Positions 53,688-63,118 of a stretch of DNA of 64,000 nt are shown in pieces (positions within the stretch are counted from its first letter, which is position 1; every line of letters starts with the position of its first letter). The notes below the pieces were generated by a model. That model was not told where the DNA came from. It saw only the letters and a list, made by a program, of their open reading frames with translations, and did no database searches. The position numbers were made by a program, and so were the translations under genes. The DNA comes from Massilia sp. CF038 (GTDB lineage Bacteria; Pseudomonadota; Gammaproteobacteria; Burkholderiales; Burkholderiaceae_D), in assembly GCF_900129765.1 (NCBI RefSeq), contig NZ_FQWU01000005.1:1-64000 (forward strand), read 5' to 3'.

Positions 53688-54764
53688 ATGGTCAATCTAG
53701 GTTCGCTGTTCGGTCAGGCTAACCCACCCTTGTTGGGACTGGACATAAGTACGTCCGGCGTCCGCTTGGTGGAATTGGTGGTGATCGGTAAAAATGAGCT
53801 GCGCTTGGAACGCTATGCGTCCGAGCCGCTGGCGCGCGGCGCTGTAGTCGATGGCAACATCGAAAATATCGAGCTCGTCTCCGAGGCGGTGCGCCGCGTC
53901 TGGAAGAAAAGCGGTACCCGCACCAAGCAGGTAGCGCTGGGCATGCCGCCGGCATCGGTGATTACGAAAAAAATCATTCTTCCAGCAGGGATGTCGGAAG
54001 ATGCGCTCGAGGTTCAAGTCGAATCCGAAGCCAGCCAATATATTCCATTTGCGCTCGACGAGGTCAGCCTCGATTTCGACGTGCTGGGACCGTCCGCCAA
54101 TTCGGCCGACGACATTGAAGTCATGCTGGCCGCCTCGCGCCGCGAAAAGGTCGAAGACCGGGTCGCCATCGCTGAAGCTGCCGGCCTGACCGCCGTGGTG
54201 ATGGATGTCGAATCGTATGCCGCGCGCGCTGCCCTCGACCGCATCACGGCCCAGCTGCCCAAAGCCGGTGCCGGCCAGATCGTGGCCTTGTTCCAGATCG
54301 GCGCCCAGGTCACCCACATTTCGGTCATGCTCGATGGCGAAACCATCTACGAGCGCGAGCAGCCCTTCGGCGGCAACCAGCTGACCCAGGATATTGTGCG
54401 CGCCTACGGCTTGTCCTTCGATGATGCCGATGCCAAGAAAAAATCGGGCGATTTGCCGGACGGCTATCAGCAGGAACTGTTGATGCCGTTCCTGGAAAAC
54501 GCCGCGCTCGAAGTCACGCGCGCCATCCAGTTCTTCTATACGTCCACGCCGTACACCCGCATTGACCAGCTGTTCCTGGCCGGCGGTTGCGCCATGATTC
54601 CTGGACTGCTGGACATTGTTGCCAGCCGTACCAAGATCTCGAGCGCCGTGGTGTCGCCGTTCAAGGGCATGTCTTTGGGCCCGTCGGTGCGTGAGCAGCA
54701 GCTGCGCGCCGAGGCGCCTGCCTATTTAGTTGCCTGCGGGCTGGCCCTGCGGAGGTTTGGCTGA
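53688..54764 (+). CDS. pilM: Type IV pilus assembly protein PilM
   Basis: The 358-residue actin-like ATPase has LGLDISTSGVRLVEL as phosphate loop 1, AAGLTAVVMDVESYA in the middle and LFLAGGCAMIPGL as the adenosine motif. It sits on the inner face of the membrane and binds the N-terminus of PilN. The ATG at 53688 with GGGAG eight bases upstream gives the conserved start; an in-frame ATG at 53658 is less likely. First gene of pilMNOPQ. Confidence 0.95.
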   Translation: MVNLGSLFGQANPPLLGLDISTSGVRLVELVVIGKNELRLERYASEPLARGAVVDGNIENIELVSEAVRRVWKKSGTRTKQVALGMPPASVITKKIILPAGMSEDALEVQVESEASQYIPFALDEVSLDFDVLGPSANSADDIEVMLAASRREKVEDRVAIAEAAGLTAVVMDVESYAARAALDRITAQLPKAGAGQIVALFQIGAQVTHISVMLDGETIYEREQPFGGNQLTQDIVRAYGLSFDDADAKKKSGDLPDGYQQELLMPFLENAALEVTRAIQFFYTSTPYTRIDQLFLAGGCAMIPGLLDIVASRTKISSAVVSPFKGMSLGPSVREQQLRAEAPAYLVACGLALRRFG

Positions 54765-55537
54765 TGATCAAAATTAATCTACTCCCCCACCGGGAAGCCA
54801 GGCGCAAGCTCAAGAAAACGGCCTTCATCGCCCTCATGGCGCTGTCGGCTGTGGCGGGCGTCGTGGTGGTGATCGTGGTGGGCGGCTATAACCAGAGCCG
54901 CATCTCGATCCAGAATGAACGCAATGCCGTCATCACCCGTGCCAATGCCGAGCTCGATGTCCAGATCGCCGAAATTGCGACCCTGAAACAGGAAATCGAA
55001 GCGCTCAAGGCCCGCCAGCAGGCAGTGGAAGACTTGCAGGCCGACCGTAACCAGCCCGTGTATCTGCTGGAAGAGCTGGTCAAGCAAACGCCGCCAGGTG
55101 TGTACCTGAATTCCTTCAAACAAGAAGGTCAGCGGGTGTCCATCAACGGCTTTGCACAGTCGCAAGAACGGGTGGCCGAACTGCTGCGCAATCTGTCGGC
55201 CGGCTCGCCCTGGCTGGACGGCCCGCAGCTTAGCGAAGTCAAGCTCGTGACACTGGCCAACAGCAAGTCCGGCAAGAAGGTCAATGAGTTTACGCTGACG
55301 GTGGCCATCAAGCGCCCGCGTGACAAGGAAGCGGCCCAGGCCGGTCCTGAGACTGCCGCCGTGGACGCTGGCGCGACACCGGCTGCCACGCCGGCCGCTG
55401 GTGCCACCCCTGCTGCCACGCCGGCAGCGGGCGCGCCTGCCACCGCCAAGCCAGCGCCTGCTGGCGCAGCGGTGACCCCGCCTGCCCCAGCGGCCAAGAC
55501 TGCCCCAGCGGCCAAGACCGCACCAGCGGCCAACTAG
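54764..55537 (+). CDS. pilN: Type IV pilus assembly protein PilN with long Ala/Pro tail
   Basis: The product starts MIKINLLPHREARRK, the PilM-binding motif of PilN, followed by a membrane helix (about 24-45), a coiled coil (about 50-95) and a periplasmic domain to about residue 185. The remaining 70 residues are a low-complexity Ala/Pro/Thr/Lys tail with a repeated GATPAATPA unit. PilN is normally about 185-200 residues, so the tail is an addition. It shares TGATG with pilM. Confidence 0.95.
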   Translation: MIKINLLPHREARRKLKKTAFIALMALSAVAGVVVVIVVGGYNQSRISIQNERNAVITRANAELDVQIAEIATLKQEIEALKARQQAVEDLQADRNQPVYLLEELVKQTPPGVYLNSFKQEGQRVSINGFAQSQERVAELLRNLSAGSPWLDGPQLSEVKLVTLANSKSGKKVNEFTLTVAIKRPRDKEAAQAGPETAAVDAGATPAATPAAGATPAATPAAGAPATAKPAPAGAAVTPPAPAAKTAPAAKTAPAAN

Positions 55538-55555
55538 CCGAGAACGGATACGAGA

Positions 55556-56224
55556 ATGAATATAGACCTGAAAGATCTCGGCAAGTCGCTGAGTTCGCAA
55601 TTTCAGAACCTGTCCGGGCTGCCGCCTGGCCAATGGCCGCTGGCGCCGCGCATCTTGTGCGGACTTGGGGTCGTGGCTGCGGTCGTCGTGGGTGGTTACT
55701 TTGCCTACTGGCAAGGACAGTTTGAAGAGCATGACGCGCTGGCCGCGACCGAACTGACTTTGCGCGACCAGTACAAGAGCAAGATGGCGCAAGCGATCAA
55801 CCTCGAAGCACTCAAGATGCAAAAAGTGCAGGTCGACCAGTACGTCGAACGGCTCCAGAAGCAATTGCCAAGCAAAGCCGAAATGGCGGCCTTGCTGTCG
55901 GACATTAACCAGGCTGGCGTCGGGCGCGGCCTGACCTTCACCCTGTTCAAACCGGGCAGTGTGGTCGTCAAGGATTACTACGCTGAACTGCCGATCGAAA
56001 TCCGCGTCAACGGCAATTACCACGACGTGGGCGCGTTCGCCAGCGACATGGCCAATTTGCCGCGCATCGTCACGCTCAACAACATGAGCTTGTCGGCGAC
56101 CAAGGATGGCGATCTGCAGCTCGACGCCGTGGCCAAGACCTTCCGCTACCTGGATCAGGAAGAAGTGGCCGCCCAGCGCCAGTCGGCGGCGGAAGCCGCG
56201 GCCAAAGCGAAAGGCAAGAAATGA
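55556..56224 (+). CDS. pilO: Type IV pilus assembly protein PilO
   Basis: The 222-residue product has one membrane helix (about 38-58), a coiled coil (about 60-105) and the periplasmic PilO domain (LTFTLFKPGSVVVKDYYAELPI ... YHDVGAFASDMANLPRIVTL). It pairs with PilN to form the alignment complex. It overlaps pilP by ATGA. Confidence 0.95.
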   Translation: MNIDLKDLGKSLSSQFQNLSGLPPGQWPLAPRILCGLGVVAAVVVGGYFAYWQGQFEEHDALAATELTLRDQYKSKMAQAINLEALKMQKVQVDQYVERLQKQLPSKAEMAALLSDINQAGVGRGLTFTLFKPGSVVVKDYYAELPIEIRVNGNYHDVGAFASDMANLPRIVTLNNMSLSATKDGDLQLDAVAKTFRYLDQEEVAAQRQSAAEAAAKAKGKK

Positions 56225-56766
56225 GCACCAAAAAAATTCTGATGCCGGCCTTGCTTTGCGCGACCCTGCTGGCAGGCTGCAGCGACAGCGATGTGGCCGA
56301 AGTCAATTCGTGGATGGACGAAGTCAAGAAGACCACCAAGGTCAACGTGACCCCCATCTCGGAACCGAAGACCTTCATTCCGTTCGCCTATGGCGTGCGC
56401 GACGAGGTCCCACCGTTCGACCAGAACAAACTGCTGGCCGAGCTGGCGCGCGCAGCCGCCTCCTCGAACAGCCAGTTCCGTCCCGATCTGGACCGGCGCA
56501 AGGAATTCCTTGAATCGTTCCCGATCGACAGCATGAAGATGATCGGCACGATCAACAAGGCAGGCGTGAGCTACGGTCTGATTCAGATCGATCGCAACGT
56601 CTATCAAGTAAGAGTAGGTGCACGACTGGGTCAGAACTTTGGCCAGGTCACGGGCATAGCGGAATCCGCTATCAGCCTCAAGGAAACTGTTCAGGATGCC
56701 GGCGGCGACTGGGTCGAGCGGTTGTCGAAGCTAGAGTTGCAGGAAGGTAAGGAGACCACGAAATGA
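56221..56766 (+). CDS. pilP: Type IV pilus lipoprotein PilP
   Basis: The 181-residue product has a lipobox LLAGC with Cys20 and the C-terminal HR domain (MKMIGTINKAGVSYGLIQID ... VRVGARLGQNFGQVTGI) that docks on the secretin PilQ. It links the inner-membrane alignment complex to the outer membrane. It overlaps both neighbours by four bases. Confidence 0.95.
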   Translation: MSTKKILMPALLCATLLAGCSDSDVAEVNSWMDEVKKTTKVNVTPISEPKTFIPFAYGVRDEVPPFDQNKLLAELARAAASSNSQFRPDLDRRKEFLESFPIDSMKMIGTINKAGVSYGLIQIDRNVYQVRVGARLGQNFGQVTGIAESAISLKETVQDAGGDWVERLSKLELQEGKETTK

Positions 56767-58925
56767 TCGCACTGAGAAAACACTTCACCACCCTGACGGG
56801 CCTGGTGGTACGCACGGGCGCACTGCTGGCTCTGGCTTTGGGCAGCAACGCCGCCCTGGCCCAGGAAAACGCGATCGAATCGATCACGGCAAATCAGCAG
56901 GGTAACAACGTGGTGGTCAACATCGCGATGAAAAACACCCCGACCAAGTTGCCAATCGGCTTCTCGATTTCCAATCCGTCGCGCATTGCGCTCGACTTTG
57001 GCGCAACCGGCAACGGCACGGGCAAAACCTCGCAAGACATCAATCTCGGTGACCTGCGCGCCATCAACCTGATCCAGGCGGGCGAACGTACCCGTCTCGT
57101 GTTCAATCTGAAAAAGGCCCTCAACTACGCCATGGCCATCGATGGTAAATCGATTGTGGTCACGGTCGACGGTTCCGGTGGCGTGGCGCAAGCGGTTGAC
57201 AAGGCTGGTCTGCCCGTGGCCTCGACGGCACCGGCGGCACCGAGCGGACGCCAGTTCCTCAAGAACATGGACTTCCGCAAGGGCCCAGGCGGCGAAGGCC
57301 GCGTCGTGGTCGATCTGCCACACAACCAGGTCGCTGTCGATGTGCGCCAGGTGGGCAACTCGATCGTGGTCGACTTCATGAAGATGGGCCTGCCGGAAAC
57401 GCTGCGCCGCCGTCTGGACGCGACCGACTTCGGCACCCCGGTGTCGCAGATCACCACCGTTCAGCAAGGCGACAATGTACGCATGACCGTGGAAGCGCGC
57501 GGTCTGTGGGAGCAAAGCGTCTACCAGAGCGACACCCAGCTGGTCATCGACGTCAAGCCGATCAAGGAAGATCCAAACAAGCTGGTGCAGGGCTCGCAAG
57601 GCTACCGCGGCGAAAAGATCACCTTCAACTTCCAGAACGTGGAAGTGCGCGCGGCACTGCAAGCCATTGCTGACGTCTCGGGCCTGAACATCATTACCAG
57701 CGAATCGGTCAGCGGCAACCTGACCATGAACCTGAAGGAAGTGCCTTGGGATCACGCCCTGAACGTGGTCATGCAGGCGAAGAACCTGGACATGCGCAAG
57801 GACGGCAACGTGGTCTGGATCGCACCGAAAGATGAATTGCTGACCAAGGAAAAGCTGGAGCTCGAGCAGAAGGCACAAATCGCCGACCTCGAACCGCTGC
57901 GCTCGGAAATCTTCCAGCTGAACTATCAGAAAGCCGATGCCTTCAAGACCGTATTCGGTATTGGCGGCGAAGGTGGCGGCAAGAGCATGCTGTCCAAGCG
58001 TGGCAGTGCCGTGATCGATGCCCGTACCAACCAGCTGTTCGTGACCGATATCATTTCCAAGCTGGAAGATATCCGCAAACTGGTATCGAAAACCGACGTG
58101 GCTTCGCGCCAGGTCCTGATTGAAGCGCGTCTGGTCGAAGCCAATGATGGCTTCAGCCGTAACCTGGGTGCCAAGCTGGGCTTTGTTGACCTGCGCAGCC
58201 TGCGTGGCCAGCAGCCGGGCTGGGATACCATCGGCAACAACCGCATCGGTCTGGGCGGCAACTACGTGGGTGTGGGTCAGACCACCACCCAGGCCAAAGG
58301 TGCCGACATCGACGGTTACACGAATGCCCAGATGGTCAACCTGCCAGCCGCTGAAATCGGTGGCGTGCAGGCTGCGACCCTGGCCGCGAGCCTGTTCTCG
58401 GCCGCCTCCAACCGCTTCCTGAACCTGGAACTGTCGGCACTGGAAGCAGACGGCAAGGGCAAGATCATTTCGAGCCCACGCGTTGTGACCGAAGACAAGA
58501 ACCTGGCCGTGATCGAACAAGGTGTGGAACTGCCTTACCAGGTCGCCACCAGCAGCGGCGCCACCTCGATCACCTTCAAGAAAGCCAACCTGCGTCTGGA
58601 AGTGACGCCGCAGATCACGCCTGACGGCATGGTCATGCTGGACGTGAACGTGAACAAAGATTCGCGCGGCGAAGAAACCCGTGCCGGCTTTGCGATCAAC
58701 AACCAGCACGTGCAGACCAAGGTCATGATCGAAAACGGCGGTACCGTGGTGCTGGGTGGTATCTACCAGCAATCGGAACGCAACGACGTCGACAAAGTGC
58801 CTCTGCTGGGTGACATTCCACTGCTGGGCTACCTGTTCAAGACCAGCAAGAAGCAGACCCAGAAGACGGAATTGCTGATTTTCATTACGCCGAAAATCAT
58901 CGCCGAGCGCCTGTCGACGCGCTAA
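56763..58925 (+). CDS. pilQ: Type IV pilus secretin PilQ
   Basis: The 720-residue product has a signal peptide, two AMIN domains (about 40-130 and 165-255), N0 and N1 domains (about 285-440) and the secretin barrel (about 460-715) with [34 protein letters not shown] at the end. It forms the outer-membrane pore for the pilus. The pilM-Q order and coupling are standard. A 28-base gap separates it from aroKB. Confidence 0.96.
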   Translation: MIALRKHFTTLTGLVVRTGALLALALGSNAALAQENAIESITANQQGNNVVVNIAMKNTPTKLPIGFSISNPSRIALDFGATGNGTGKTSQDINLGDLRAINLIQAGERTRLVFNLKKALNYAMAIDGKSIVVTVDGSGGVAQAVDKAGLPVASTAPAAPSGRQFLKNMDFRKGPGGEGRVVVDLPHNQVAVDVRQVGNSIVVDFMKMGLPETLRRRLDATDFGTPVSQITTVQQGDNVRMTVEARGLWEQSVYQSDTQLVIDVKPIKEDPNKLVQGSQGYRGEKITFNFQNVEVRAALQAIADVSGLNIITSESVSGNLTMNLKEVPWDHALNVVMQAKNLDMRKDGNVVWIAPKDELLTKEKLELEQKAQIADLEPLRSEIFQLNYQKADAFKTVFGIGGEGGGKSMLSKRGSAVIDARTNQLFVTDIISKLEDIRKLVSKTDVASRQVLIEARLVEANDGFSRNLGAKLGFVDLRSLRGQQPGWDTIGNNRIGLGGNYVGVGQTTTQAKGADIDGYTNAQMVNLPAAEIGGVQAATLAASLFSAASNRFLNLELSALEADGKGKIISSPRVVTEDKNLAVIEQGVELPYQVATSSGATSITFKKANLRLEVTPQITPDGMVMLDVNVNKDSRGEETRAGFAINNQHVQTKVMIENGGTVVLGGIYQQSERNDVDKVPLLGDIPLLGYLFKTSKKQTQKTELLIFITPKIIAERLSTR

Positions 58926-58953
58926 GCATGACGGGTGGTCAGGGAGCTCGCAC

Positions 58954-60606
58954 TTGAGCTCGGGCAATATCTTTCTGGTAGGGCTGATGGGGGCCGGCAA
59001 GACCACCATCGGCCGCATCCTTGCCAGAAAGCTTGGCAAGCGCTTCATCGATTCCGATCACGAGATCGAGGCCCGTACCGGCGCCTCGATTCCGTGGATT
59101 TTCGAGATCGAAGGCGAGGCCAGTTTTCGCCGTCGTGAAGCGGAAGTCATCCGCGACCTGACGGCACAGGACGGGATTGTGCTGGCCACTGGCGGTGGCG
59201 CAGTCCTGAATCCTGACAACCGTGCCTACCTCCAGGCGCGTGGCAGCGTGGTCTACCTGCGTGCCAATGTCGCTTCCATCATGCTGCGTACCGCACATGA
59301 CAAAAATCGTCCGCTGCTGCAAACGGCCGATCCGCGCAAGAAACTCGAAGAACTGACTGCCCAGCGCGAGCCGCTGTACCGCGAGATTGCCGATCTGGTG
59401 ATCGACACGGGCCGTCCTAACGTACAATCGATGGTGCAGACCATTCTGGCGCAGCTGAACGCGCTCGAACAATCCGGCGCCCGGTCTGGGCGCAGTCCTG
59501 ATCCTTCACCATCAATGACCGAGCAATCCCGTATTCATTTGAACGTCGACCTGGGCGAGCGCAGCTACCCGATCACCATTGGCGCCGGCCTGCTGGGCGA
59601 CGCGGCCCTGCTGGCCCCGCACATCAGCGGACGCCGGGTGGCCATTGTCACCAACACCACCGTCGCGCCCCTGTACCTGGCGCGCGTGGCAGGCGCCCTG
59701 CGCGCGGGCGGGCACGAGGTGCTCGAGATCGTGCTGCCCGACGGCGAAGAACATAAAAACTGGGCCAGCCTGATGCACGTGTTCGACGCGCTGCTGGCCA
59801 ACAAATGCGACCGCAAGACCACCCTGGTGGCGCTGGGCGGCGGCGTGATCGGCGACCTGACCGGCTTTGCCGCTGCCAGCTACATGCGCGGCGTGCCCTT
59901 CGTGCAGATTCCCACCACGCTGCTGTCGCAGGTCGATTCCTCGGTGGGCGGCAAGACCGGCCTGAATCACCCGCTTGGCAAAAACATGATCGGCGCCTTC
60001 TACCAGCCGCGCGCGGTGCTGGCCGATACCGCCACCCTGGCCACGCTGCCGGCGCGCGAACTGTCGGCCGGCCTGGCCGAAGTGATCAAGCACGGCGCCA
60101 TCATCGACGCCGAATTCTTTGACTGGATCGAACACAATATCGGCAAGCTGATGGCGCGCGACGAACAGGCGCTGGCCCACGCCATCGCGCGTTCGTGCGA
60201 AATCAAGGCCGACGTGGTGCGCCAGGACGAGCGCGAAGGCGGCTTGCGGGCGATCCTCAATTTCGGCCACACCTTCGGCCACGCCATCGAAGCGGGCATG
60301 GGTTACGGCGCCTGGCTGCACGGCGAAGCGGTTGGCTGCGGCATGGTCATGGCAGCGGACCTGTCGCAGCGCGCCGGTCTGATCGACGCAGCCACGGTGG
60401 CGCGGATGCGCGCGCTGGTCGCGGCCGCCGGTCTGCCGGTCAAGGCGCCCGACCTGGGCACAGCGCGCTGGCTCGAGCTGATGGAAGTCGACAAAAAGAA
60501 CGAGGGCGGCGCCATCAAATTCATTTTGCTCAAGCCGCTGGGCGCGCCCAGCATCCAGAGCGTGCCGCAGGACCTGTTGCTGGCCACCCTGGCTGCCAGT
60601 GTCTGA
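58954..60606 (+). CDS. aroKB: Shikimate kinase / 3-dehydroquinate synthase fusion
   Basis: One open frame of 550 residues covers two shikimate-pathway enzymes. Residues 1-170 are shikimate kinase (P-loop GLMGAGKTT at 10-18, [23 protein letters not shown]). Residues about 188-548 are 3-dehydroquinate synthase ([26 protein letters not shown], the metal-binding HGEAVGCGM and [10 protein letters not shown]). The linker is [14 protein letters not shown]. No stop occurs between them, and the Met that would start a separate AroB has no ribosome binding site. Translation starts at TTG, seven bases after GGGAG. In most relatives these are two adjacent genes. Confidence 0.88.
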   Translation: MSSGNIFLVGLMGAGKTTIGRILARKLGKRFIDSDHEIEARTGASIPWIFEIEGEASFRRREAEVIRDLTAQDGIVLATGGGAVLNPDNRAYLQARGSVVYLRANVASIMLRTAHDKNRPLLQTADPRKKLEELTAQREPLYREIADLVIDTGRPNVQSMVQTILAQLNALEQSGARSGRSPDPSPSMTEQSRIHLNVDLGERSYPITIGAGLLGDAALLAPHISGRRVAIVTNTTVAPLYLARVAGALRAGGHEVLEIVLPDGEEHKNWASLMHVFDALLANKCDRKTTLVALGGGVIGDLTGFAAASYMRGVPFVQIPTTLLSQVDSSVGGKTGLNHPLGKNMIGAFYQPRAVLADTATLATLPARELSAGLAEVIKHGAIIDAEFFDWIEHNIGKLMARDEQALAHAIARSCEIKADVVRQDEREGGLRAILNFGHTFGHAIEAGMGYGAWLHGEAVGCGMVMAADLSQRAGLIDAATVARMRALVAAAGLPVKAPDLGTARWLELMEVDKKNEGGAIKFILLKPLGAPSIQSVPQDLLLATLAASV

Positions 60607-60607
60607 C

Positions 60608-61744
60608 ATGAATCCCGACGCCCACCTGGCCCCGTACGCGGTCCATTCGCAAGGCGCGCGTGCGCGCCGCTATCCGGAAGCGGCGCATGCCTCGCGCAGC
60701 GAATTCCAGCGCGACCGCGACCGCATCATTCACTGCTCGGCCTTCCGCCGTCTCGAATACAAAACCCAGGTTTTCCTCAATCACGAGGGCGACATGTTCC
60801 GCACGCGCCTGACGCACAGTCTGGAAGTGGCGCAGGTGGGCCGCTCGATGGCGCGCAATCTGCGCCTGAACGAAGATCTGGTCGAAGCGCTGGCACTGGC
60901 GCACGACCTGGGCCACACCCCGTTTGGCCATGTGGGCCAGGACGTGCTCAATGAATGCATGCGCGAGCATGGCGGCTTCGAACACAATCTGCAAAGCCTG
61001 CGCGTGGTCGACACGCTGGAAGAGCACTACGGTGCTTTTGACGGCCTCAATCTCATGTTCGACACGCGCGAAGGCATCCTCAAGCACTGCTCGCTGGCCC
61101 ATGCGCGCGAGCTGGGCGAAGTAGCGCAGCGCTTCATCGACCGCACCCAGCCCAGCCTGGAAGCGCAGCTGACCAACCTGGCCGACGAAATCGCCTACAA
61201 CAGCCACGATATCGACGACGGCCTGCGTTCCGGCCTGATCACCATTGCCCAGCTCGAAGAAGTCGATTTCTTTGCGCGCCGCTGGCGTGAAGTGCAGGCC
61301 GCGTATCCCGGTTTATCGGGCCGGCGCGCCATTTACGAGACCTTGCGGCGCCTGATCACGGTGCTGGCCGACGACCTGATTACCACCTCCAGCGCTTTGC
61401 TGGCCGACGCCGCGCCGGCAGACGTGGCGGCTGTGCGCGCCGGGCCGCCGCTGATTCGTTTCTCCGATCCGGTGCGCAAGGATGCCACCGAACTGAAGCG
61501 TTTCCTGCGCCAGAATCTGTACCGCCACTACCTGGTGAACCGGATGCGGGTCAAAGCAAGCCGCATCGTGCGCGAACTGTATGAAGCCTTCATGGCTGAA
61601 CCGGTGCTGCTGCCGCCCGACTACCAAGTCGCTGGCGGCGAACCCACGCGCCAGGCACGCAAGATTGCCGACTACATCGCTGGCATGACCGACCGCTACG
61701 CCATCCGCGAACACCGCCGCATCTTCTCGCTCGACGAACTCTGA
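60608..61744 (+). CDS. dgt: dGTP triphosphohydrolase-like HD-domain protein
   Basis: The 378-residue product has the HD-domain metal ligands in [31 protein letters not shown] and [13 protein letters not shown], typical of the short Dgt class. It hydrolyses dNTPs to deoxynucleoside and triphosphate and helps set dNTP pools. The ATG one base after the aroKB stop is preferred to a GTG nine bases upstream. The pilQ-aroK-aroB-dgt order is conserved in betaproteobacteria. Confidence 0.92.
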   Translation: MNPDAHLAPYAVHSQGARARRYPEAAHASRSEFQRDRDRIIHCSAFRRLEYKTQVFLNHEGDMFRTRLTHSLEVAQVGRSMARNLRLNEDLVEALALAHDLGHTPFGHVGQDVLNECMREHGGFEHNLQSLRVVDTLEEHYGAFDGLNLMFDTREGILKHCSLAHARELGEVAQRFIDRTQPSLEAQLTNLADEIAYNSHDIDDGLRSGLITIAQLEEVDFFARRWREVQAAYPGLSGRRAIYETLRRLITVLADDLITTSSALLADAAPADVAAVRAGPPLIRFSDPVRKDATELKRFLRQNLYRHYLVNRMRVKASRIVRELYEAFMAEPVLLPPDYQVAGGEPTRQARKIADYIAGMTDRYAIREHRRIFSLDEL

Positions 61745-61755
61745 TTTTTTTGTTG

Positions 61756-61818
61756 CACAATCGGGGTCAGACCTCAATTAAAAAACAATTGCAGTATTGA
61801 GGTCTGACCCCGATTGTG
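61756..61818. repeat. GGGGTCAGACC inverted repeat, copy 1
   Basis: Perfect 23-bp arms (CACAATCGGGGTCAGACCTC... and complement; 61756-61778 with 61796-61818) enclose a 17-base A-rich loop. It follows the dgt stop at once, preceded by T-rich sequence, and can serve as a terminator. The motif is a known dispersed palindrome of betaproteobacterial genomes. Confidence 0.92.
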
Positions 61819-61942
61819 AAAGATTTTTGTGGCAGAGCGCTGCTTCTGCGGCCCGGCTGCGCGACGGGGCGGCTCACTCGCATACCCGCCTGCAAGATTC
61901 CGGTCGCACCGCCTCCATCCACAGACCGCGATTTTTTTGTTG

Positions 61943-62005
61943 CACAATCGGGGTCAGACCTCAATTAAAAAACTATTTCAGTATTGAGGTCTGACCCCGA
62001 TTGTG
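61943..62005. repeat. GGGGTCAGACC inverted repeat, copy 2
   Basis: Same 23-bp arms as copy 1 (61943-61965 with 61983-62005) and a loop differing at three bases. The preceding T-run and TGTTG are also repeated (61744-61755 and 61930-61942), giving direct repeats 187 bases apart. The 124 bases between the copies are unrelated to either gene and show no coding potential. Confidence 0.92.
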
Positions 62006-62020
62006 AAACTAATTTTAGGC

Positions 62021-63118
62021 TTAGGGGAACAGGGAGGGGCGGACCAGCTCAATCAGCAGTTTCTTGATCGGCGATGGCAGGGCGGCCTGCTCGATCTTGT
62101 TCAGGTCCCACCATAGGTGGTTGTCCGGCAGCGCGGCGCGGGCCGACAGCGCAACTTGATACGGTGCGATGTGCAGCTTGTAGTGGGTGAAGCCGTGCAC
62201 CAGCGGCAGTAACGCTTGCACCTCTTCCACCGTGCCAAACTGTTGCGCCGCCCGCGTCAAGGCGTCCTCGCACAGCGCGTCGCGCACCACGTGGCCGTCG
62301 ACTTCGGGCAGTGACATCAGTCCGCCCCAGATCCCGCTGCCAGGGCGCTGCTCAAGCAGCACCTGGCCGTCATCGATCAGCACAAGCACGGCGGCCTGTT
62401 TTTCGGGAATTGTCTTTTTCGGTTTGCGCACCGGCAGCTCGGCCGTGCGCCCGCTGGCAAAGGCCACGCAGCGCGCCTGCAGCGGACAGCGTTCGCAGGC
62501 CGGGCTGCTGCGCGTGCACAGCGTCGCGCCCAGGTCCATCAAGCCCTGGGTATAGGCTTCAATGCCTGCTTCCGGCAACAGCGCGTCGGCGCGCCGCCAC
62601 AAGGCATCTTCCACGCTTTTCACGCCCGGATACTGGTCGATGCCGAACACGCGCGCAAACACGCGCTTGACGTTGCCGTCCAATATGGCGGCGCGCACGC
62701 CGCTGGAAAACGCAGCAATCGCGGCCGCGGTGGAACGCCCGATGCCAGGCAAGTCGGCCAGCAGCGCCGGGTCGCTGGGGAACACGCCGCCGTGTTCGGC
62801 CACCACCCGTTTGGCGCAGGCGTGCAGATTGCGCGCGCGGGTATAGTAACCAAGGCCGGCCCAGTGCGCCATCACGTCTTCCGATGGAGCGGCGGCCAGC
62901 TCGTGCACGGTGGGAAAGCGTGCCAGGAAGCGCGCGTAATACGCCAGCACGGCGGCGACCTGGGTTTGCTGCAGCATGATTTCGGACAGCCACACGCGAT
63001 ACGCGTCGCGCGTGTTCTGCCACGGCAGCGTGTGCCGCCCGTGGCGTTTCTGCCAGTCGATCACGGCGCTGGAAAACGCCGGATCGGCCAGGGTGTCGAA
63101 CTCGGTCAGGCGTTTCAC
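62021..63118 (-). CDS. mutY: A/G-specific adenine glycosylase MutY
   Basis: The 365-residue product has the helix-hairpin-helix LPGIGRSTAAAIAAF, catalytic Glu46 (SEIMLQQTQV) and Asp147 (ILDGNVKRV), the Fe-S ligands Cys201, 208, 211 and 217, and a C-terminal NUDIX-like domain recognising 8-oxoguanine. It removes A mispaired with 8-oxoG. The GTG start at 63118 overlaps the preceding stop (GTGA). The longer frame upstream has no family match. Confidence 0.95.
   Translation of the reverse strand: MKRLTEFDTLADPAFSSAVIDWQKRHGRHTLPWQNTRDAYRVWLSEIMLQQTQVAAVLAYYARFLARFPTVHELAAAPSEDVMAHWAGLGYYTRARNLHACAKRVVAEHGGVFPSDPALLADLPGIGRSTAAAIAAFSSGVRAAILDGNVKRVFARVFGIDQYPGVKSVEDALWRRADALLPEAGIEAYTQGLMDLGATLCTRSSPACERCPLQARCVAFASGRTAELPVRKPKKTIPEKQAAVLVLIDDGQVLLEQRPGSGIWGGLMSLPEVDGHVVRDALCEDALTRAAQQFGTVEEVQALLPLVHGFTHYKLHIAPYQVALSARAALPDNHLWWDLNKIEQAALPSPIKKLLIELVRPSLFP

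Noticed and set aside
56691-59048. A 785-codon open frame antisense to pilQ
   Set aside because: No motif, no ribosome binding site at its start, and pilQ on the other strand is complete with the secretin signature.
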